Shown: in pieces, positions 29,301-32,152 of the stretch
Layout of the letters: every line of letters begins with the position of its first letter
How positions within the stretch are numbered: the first letter of the stretch is position 1
Source of the DNA: Chloroflexota bacterium
GTDB taxonomy: Bacteria; Chloroflexota; Dehalococcoidia; Lucifugimonadales; UBA3495
Reading direction: 5' to 3'
DNA: 32,152 nucleotides
Assembly: GCA_022562335.1 (NCBI GenBank)
Contig: JADFPM010000003.1
Coordinates: 1-32,152, forward strand
The notes under the pieces: model-generated
What the model saw: only the letters and a program-made list of their open reading frames with translations
Database searches by the model: none
What the model was told of the DNA's origin: nothing
Translations under genes and position numbers: made by a program

Positions 29301-29945
29301 CTGTGTGCGCGAGCGATGTTGGAGTGCGAAACTGGGGACTTCGTTCAGGGCGAAGCGTTTCTTGATCGGCTAGTCGAGGTCATGCGGCTGACTCCGCCGG
29401 GACCGACTATGGAAAACGGTATGACCGCCATGGCCGTAGCGACCGCCGCCCGCATCTGCGGCAAGCCGGACCGATTGGACTTGGCGCAGGTCGCTGCCCA
29501 GCCGGTAATATCGTTCGCTGATGCGGTCCCCTTTGTCGAAGCGATGGCCAGATTGGGCATGGGCCTACAGTCGGTAGAGCGGGGCGATAAATCGGCAGCG
29601 AAGGAACAATACCTCGCCCTAGAGCGATGGCAAGGTGTTATGTGGTTGTTCGCAAATCTGGCTGTCGACCGGGTCTTGGGCCTCCTTTCGCACACTATGG
29701 GCAACCTGGACCAGGCGGAGGCCCATTTCGATGACGCTCTGGCTTTTTGCCGCAAGGCTGGCTTCAGACCCGAGTTGGCTTGGAGTTGCTGCGACTACGC
29801 CGACATGCTTCTGGAGCGGAACAATGATGGGGATCAAGCTAAGGCGATGTCCCTGATGGACGATTCGCTGTCCATCTCCCGCGAGCTGGGCATGCGGCCA
29901 TTGATGGAGCGGGTCTTATCGCGGCGGGAGATCTTGAAAGCCTAA
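26346..29945 (+). CDS. class III adenylate/guanylate cyclase domain - AAA/STAND ATPase - TPR protein
   Basis: Cyclase motifs 'LTVMFCDLQGSTALS', 'YLGDGLLIYFG', 'RIGVHTGLVVAGEMGG', 'VGETPNIAARLQ'; Walker A 'GGEPGIGKSRL'; Walker B-like 'VFLVLEDLHWADPS'; long TPR-like C-terminus. Start at ATG 26346 preferred over GTG 26307. Confidence 0.93.
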   Translation: MTSQRVQRQIDRLLDEAEAAFAQRDWLAVRERAQDALTLEPENQDALTFLTAAERALEANTRSGPPIPQTETTPAEQTPQVVNTHEAERRQLTVMFCDLQGSTALSQQLDPEDLREVIRGYQEVCAGAVSRFEGHIAKYLGDGLLIYFGYPQAHEDDPQRAVRGGLAILEDMEALNTRLKADKDIELAVRIGVHTGLVVAGEMGGGDTIETLAIVGETPNIAARLQEAASPNSVVVSDVTANLVQGFFVHKALGFHELKGISEPMELFAVLSESGAQTRFEVAAASQLTPLVGREQELGLLLDRWEQAQEGLGQVVLLGGEPGIGKSRLIDALTERIANEPHALRGLRCSAYHQNSALHPVLEYLEAWLGFGRDDSAEERLTMLESALAHVDFPLAEAVPLLSGLLSVPLAERYPALAMDPEVQRDRTRQLLVALLLDSAGDQPVFLVLEDLHWADPSTLAVLDLLLEQVPTARVLALFSFRSEFTPPWPSRGHVTQIMLNRLTRRLAGEMVGRLTGGKTLPEEVLSQVAAKSDGVPIFVEELTRMLLESGLLKEAGDHYELTGPLTTLAIPSTLQDSLTARLDRLTSAREVAQLGAVLGREFTYDLIRSVSPMDEELLGSHLQRLVDAEFLYQRGLPPDANYTFKHALIQDAAYQSLLHSRRQQYHQRTAQVLEEGSAGIVEMQPELLAHHFAQAGLTERAVIYWLRAGERAMVTYAYEEALGHFERGLIARDIALSGTEAAPDEEAAALLFGLGRAQAPTLPRYRTHEAVTSLARALDYYAEAGESDRAVAIAEYPFYPMIGHRIGNDQLIARALTLVDPDSPRAGRLLSRYGRLLGLEEGDYAGAQEAFEKALAISRRESDPVLEMRVLADAANVDLIHLRFQESLDKSMRTIELAGRADDPYPQVLARYTAVLDNLHLGQLEEARLQASAVLAPAEGLRDRFWHSMALRANQDAAQMAGQFGAARELSDRALAASPTESRALCARAMLECETGDFVQGEAFLDRLVEVMRLTPPGPTMENGMTAMAVATAARICGKPDRLDLAQVAAQPVISFADAVPFVEAMARLGMGLQSVERGDKSAAKEQYLALERWQGVMWLFANLAVDRVLGLLSHTMGNLDQAEAHFDDALAFCRKAGFRPELAWSCCDYADMLLERNNDGDQAKAMSLMDDSLSISRELGMRPLMERVLSRREILKA

Positions 29946-30066
29946 GATCCCTGAGGCAGGCTGCTTCGTCAAATGCATATTGCACTGATCGCCGCTTCCC
30001 AGCGTTGATGACCATCTCTGCAAGTCCGACCGCCGAGGGCTGACAACTGAAACGTGAGGAGATGAC

Positions 30067-30693
30067 ATGGAAGAGATCGGGCTTTTCGAGGCCATCCACA
30101 GCCAACGGCAGTTCACCCGCTACAAGCCGGACCCGGTGCCCAGGGAGGCCATCGACAAGATAATCGACGCCGCCACCAGGGCCCCCAGCGGCGGCAACAA
30201 GCAGCCCTGGCACTTCATCGCCATCACCGACCGGGACCTGATCGAGAAGATCGGCGGGCTCTACCGCGACCTGTGGCTGGGTTCCCAAGGGGCCACCGCG
30301 CCGCCGGATGAGCCCCCCGCCTACCGGTCGGCCCGCTACCTGGCCAACCACATGCCCGAGGTCCCGGCCATGATCCTGGTCTGCGCCGACCACACCATGG
30401 GCTCCCAGCCCTACACCAAGGGCGAACCCATCGAGCGGGGCCGCTACGCCTCCTCGCTGTGGCTGGCGATACAGAACCTGTTCCTGGCCGCCCGGGCGCT
30501 GGGCCTGGGCACCCGGATCACCACCACCCACCTGCGCGAGGAACAGAAGGTGAAGGATTGGCTGGGCATCCCCGATCACATCGAGACGGTCTGCCTGACT
30601 CCCCTGGGCTATCCGCGCGGCAACTTCGGCCCCACCGAGCGCATCCCTTCGGCCGATGTCACCTCCTACAACCGCTTCGGGCAGAAGGGCTAA
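30067..30693 (+). CDS. nitroreductase family protein
   Basis: 'LFEAIHSQRQFTRYKPDPVPREAIDKIIDAATRAPSGGNKQPWHFIAITD', 'LFLAARALGLGTRITTTHL'; SD GAGGAG. Confidence 0.93.
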   Translation: MEEIGLFEAIHSQRQFTRYKPDPVPREAIDKIIDAATRAPSGGNKQPWHFIAITDRDLIEKIGGLYRDLWLGSQGATAPPDEPPAYRSARYLANHMPEVPAMILVCADHTMGSQPYTKGEPIERGRYASSLWLAIQNLFLAARALGLGTRITTTHLREEQKVKDWLGIPDHIETVCLTPLGYPRGNFGPTERIPSADVTSYNRFGQKG

Positions 30694-30762
30694 CAGCGGT
30701 CAGCTTTACTTGACGGTGGCAGGGTATTCTGGTAGCTGAGACTTGGTGGTGGAGATGGGCGG

Positions 30763-30800
30763 AAATCCCCCTTTGGTAAAAGGGGACCGAGGGGGATTTT
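30763..30800. repeat. dispersed palindromic repeat (AAATCCCCCT...AGGGGGATTT), possibly also a convergent-gene terminator
   Basis: AAATCCCCCTTTGGTAAAAGGGGACCGAGGGGGATTTT between convergent genes; recognisable by its 'PRSPFTKGGF' translation on the minus strand. Confidence 0.8.
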
Positions 30801-30809
30801 CGATGACCG

Positions 30810-31580
30810 CTAAACCCCCCACGTCTCCCCGAACTCGGCGCGCAGCACCAGCCGTCCGGTGAATGTGGAGGCGTCCTGCTGGGCCAGGTAGACCGCGCTG
30901 GGTCCGACGGCCTCGGGATCGACCCTTTGGTCCCAGTCCCGTTGGGTCCAGGGGATGGCTGCCGAGCCCTCGGTCCTGAGTCCGCCGGGCGAGAGTATGT
31001 TCACCGCGATGTTGTGCTCGCGCACCTCGTCGGCCAGGCAGAAACTGAACATGTGCACCGCCGCCTTGGTGGCGCTGTAGAGCACTCCGCCGCCCTGCTC
31101 GTGGTCGCTCCCCATGCGTGAGCCGATGTTGATGATGCTGCCCCGACCCTGTTGGATCATCGTTGGGAGAACCGCCCGGCAGCACAGGTACGGCCCCCGG
31201 AGATTGGCGGCAACGCTCTGGTCCCACGTCTCCGGAACGATGTCCAAGATGGTCGCGCCCAGCACCATCACCCCGGCGTTGTTGAACAGCACGTCGATGC
31301 GCCCGTAGGCTTCGATCGTCCGGCCCACCATGGCCATGACCTGTTCTTCATCGGTAACGTCGCAGGCCAATGCCAGGGCCTCCCCGCCCTGGGAGCGTAT
31401 CTGCTCGGCGGTCTCCCCCGCGGTTCCGGGCAACCCCGTTGGCGAGTCGCGGCGGGCGGAGACCACCACCTTGGCGCCTTGGGCGGCGAACGCCTTGGCG
31501 ATGGCCCGGCCCAATCCCCGGCTGGCCCCGGTGACGATGGCGACCATGCCTTCCATCTTCTTGTCCTGGGATTCCGCCAT
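30810..31580 (-). CDS. SDR family oxidoreductase
   Basis: 'VAIVTGASRGLGRAIAKAFA' (TGxxxGxG), 'LFNNAGV', 'YSATK' catalytic motif. Confidence 0.95.
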   Translation of the reverse strand: MAESQDKKMEGMVAIVTGASRGLGRAIAKAFAAQGAKVVVSARRDSPTGLPGTAGETAEQIRSQGGEALALACDVTDEEQVMAMVGRTIEAYGRIDVLFNNAGVMVLGATILDIVPETWDQSVAANLRGPYLCCRAVLPTMIQQGRGSIINIGSRMGSDHEQGGGVLYSATKAAVHMFSFCLADEVREHNIAVNILSPGGLRTEGSAAIPWTQRDWDQRVDPEAVGPSAVYLAQQDASTFTGRLVLRAEFGETWGV

Positions 31581-31589
31581 GGGCCCGTC

Positions 31590-32057
31590 CTAGGAGGCGA
31601 ACTGGGCTTCAACCCAGCCCTTATCAAATGGGGTCCAGAAGTTGGAGCTTAGGGTCAGGTGCTGGAACATCCACCTGCCGTTCACCCGCACGTACTCCTC
31701 GTCGTAGCGGGCCGAGCCCCAGACCGCCTGGTTGCCGTCGGCGTAGGTGCAGGGCTGGAACAGGTACCAGACCCCGGTGGCCCGGTCGCCGTCAATCTCG
31801 ATGATGGGATTCATGACCATGTGGATGGCGAAGGGCAGACGGCTGGGCGCGTCCTGGAAGAATCTCCGGATGGCTTCCCGGCCGTCGTTCCGGCCCCTTT
31901 CCTTGCCGTCCCACACGGCGTCCTCGGTGAATAGCTCGGCCAGGGCGTCGGCGTCGTAGTGGTCGTCGCAGAGGGCGCAGTAGCGATGCTTCAGCTTCTT
32001 GATCTCCTCGATGTCCTCCAGGACTTTTACCCGCTTCTCCAGGTCTTCCAGGCTCAT
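31590..32057 (-). CDS. SnoaL-like/NTF2-fold protein
   Basis: 'EIKKLKHRYCALCDDHYDADALAELFTEDAVWDG..GREAIRRFFQ..HMVMNPIIEIDGDRATGVWYLF..YDEEYVRVNGRWMFQHLTL'; start reset to ATG 32057 (MSLEDLEKR). Confidence 0.88.
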   Translation of the reverse strand: MSLEDLEKRVKVLEDIEEIKKLKHRYCALCDDHYDADALAELFTEDAVWDGKERGRNDGREAIRRFFQDAPSRLPFAIHMVMNPIIEIDGDRATGVWYLFQPCTYADGNQAVWGSARYDEEYVRVNGRWMFQHLTLSSNFWTPFDKGWVEAQFAS

Positions 32058-32152
32058 GGGGCGCCTCCATCGACTGGCGCGGCGCCAAACGTGGGTATCA
32101 CGCGACGCCTTACTTGGAATCCGGTCCGGTATGACAGACCGCATTCTATAGC

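Noticed and set aside
30706-31227. 173-aa minus ORF containing PRSPFTKGGFPPIS
   Set aside because: Combines an out-of-frame SDR gene and the dispersed repeat; a typical spurious ORF.

Overview
The window is a chromosomal segment that looks like Chloroflexota, possibly a SAR202 or Dehalococcoidia-like lineage; that taxonomic guess rests on gene content and style only. I see no rRNA, tRNA, CRISPR array, phage or transposase. The backbone is a complete F-type ATP synthase cluster (atpZ/I-like, then atpB-E-F-H-A-G-D-C, about 13.57-20.98 kb). Flanking housekeeping genes are an EF-G-like GTPase, tyrS-ribF, rsmD-coaD, a SepIVA-like coiled-coil protein, a LonB-like protease, a bifunctional-nuclease (DUF151) protein, rex and DUF503. 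The accessory side has an AdoCbl-dependent acyl-CoA mutase large subunit, a RidA/AsnC pair, a membrane Fe-S (DUF224/HdrD-like) oxidoreductase, a class III cyclase-STAND ATPase-TPR protein, a nitroreductase, an SDR and a SnoaL-like protein. I did not find a clear new multi-gene system. The observations I would pursue first are: (i) the 'methylmalonyl-CoA mutase' carries Phe and Gln at the two specificity positions, which is an isobutyryl-CoA mutase signature; (ii) an intergenic repeat has conserved arms around a hairpin whose stem sequence differs between copies while pairing is kept, and one copy lies inside the atp operon; (iii) a 3x13-bp tandem repeat abuts the atpE Shine-Dalgarno; (iv) a perfect 9-1-9 palindrome lies between the Fe-S oxidoreductase and an apparently leaderless cyclase gene; (v) a consensus promoter followed by a structured leader precedes ridA.
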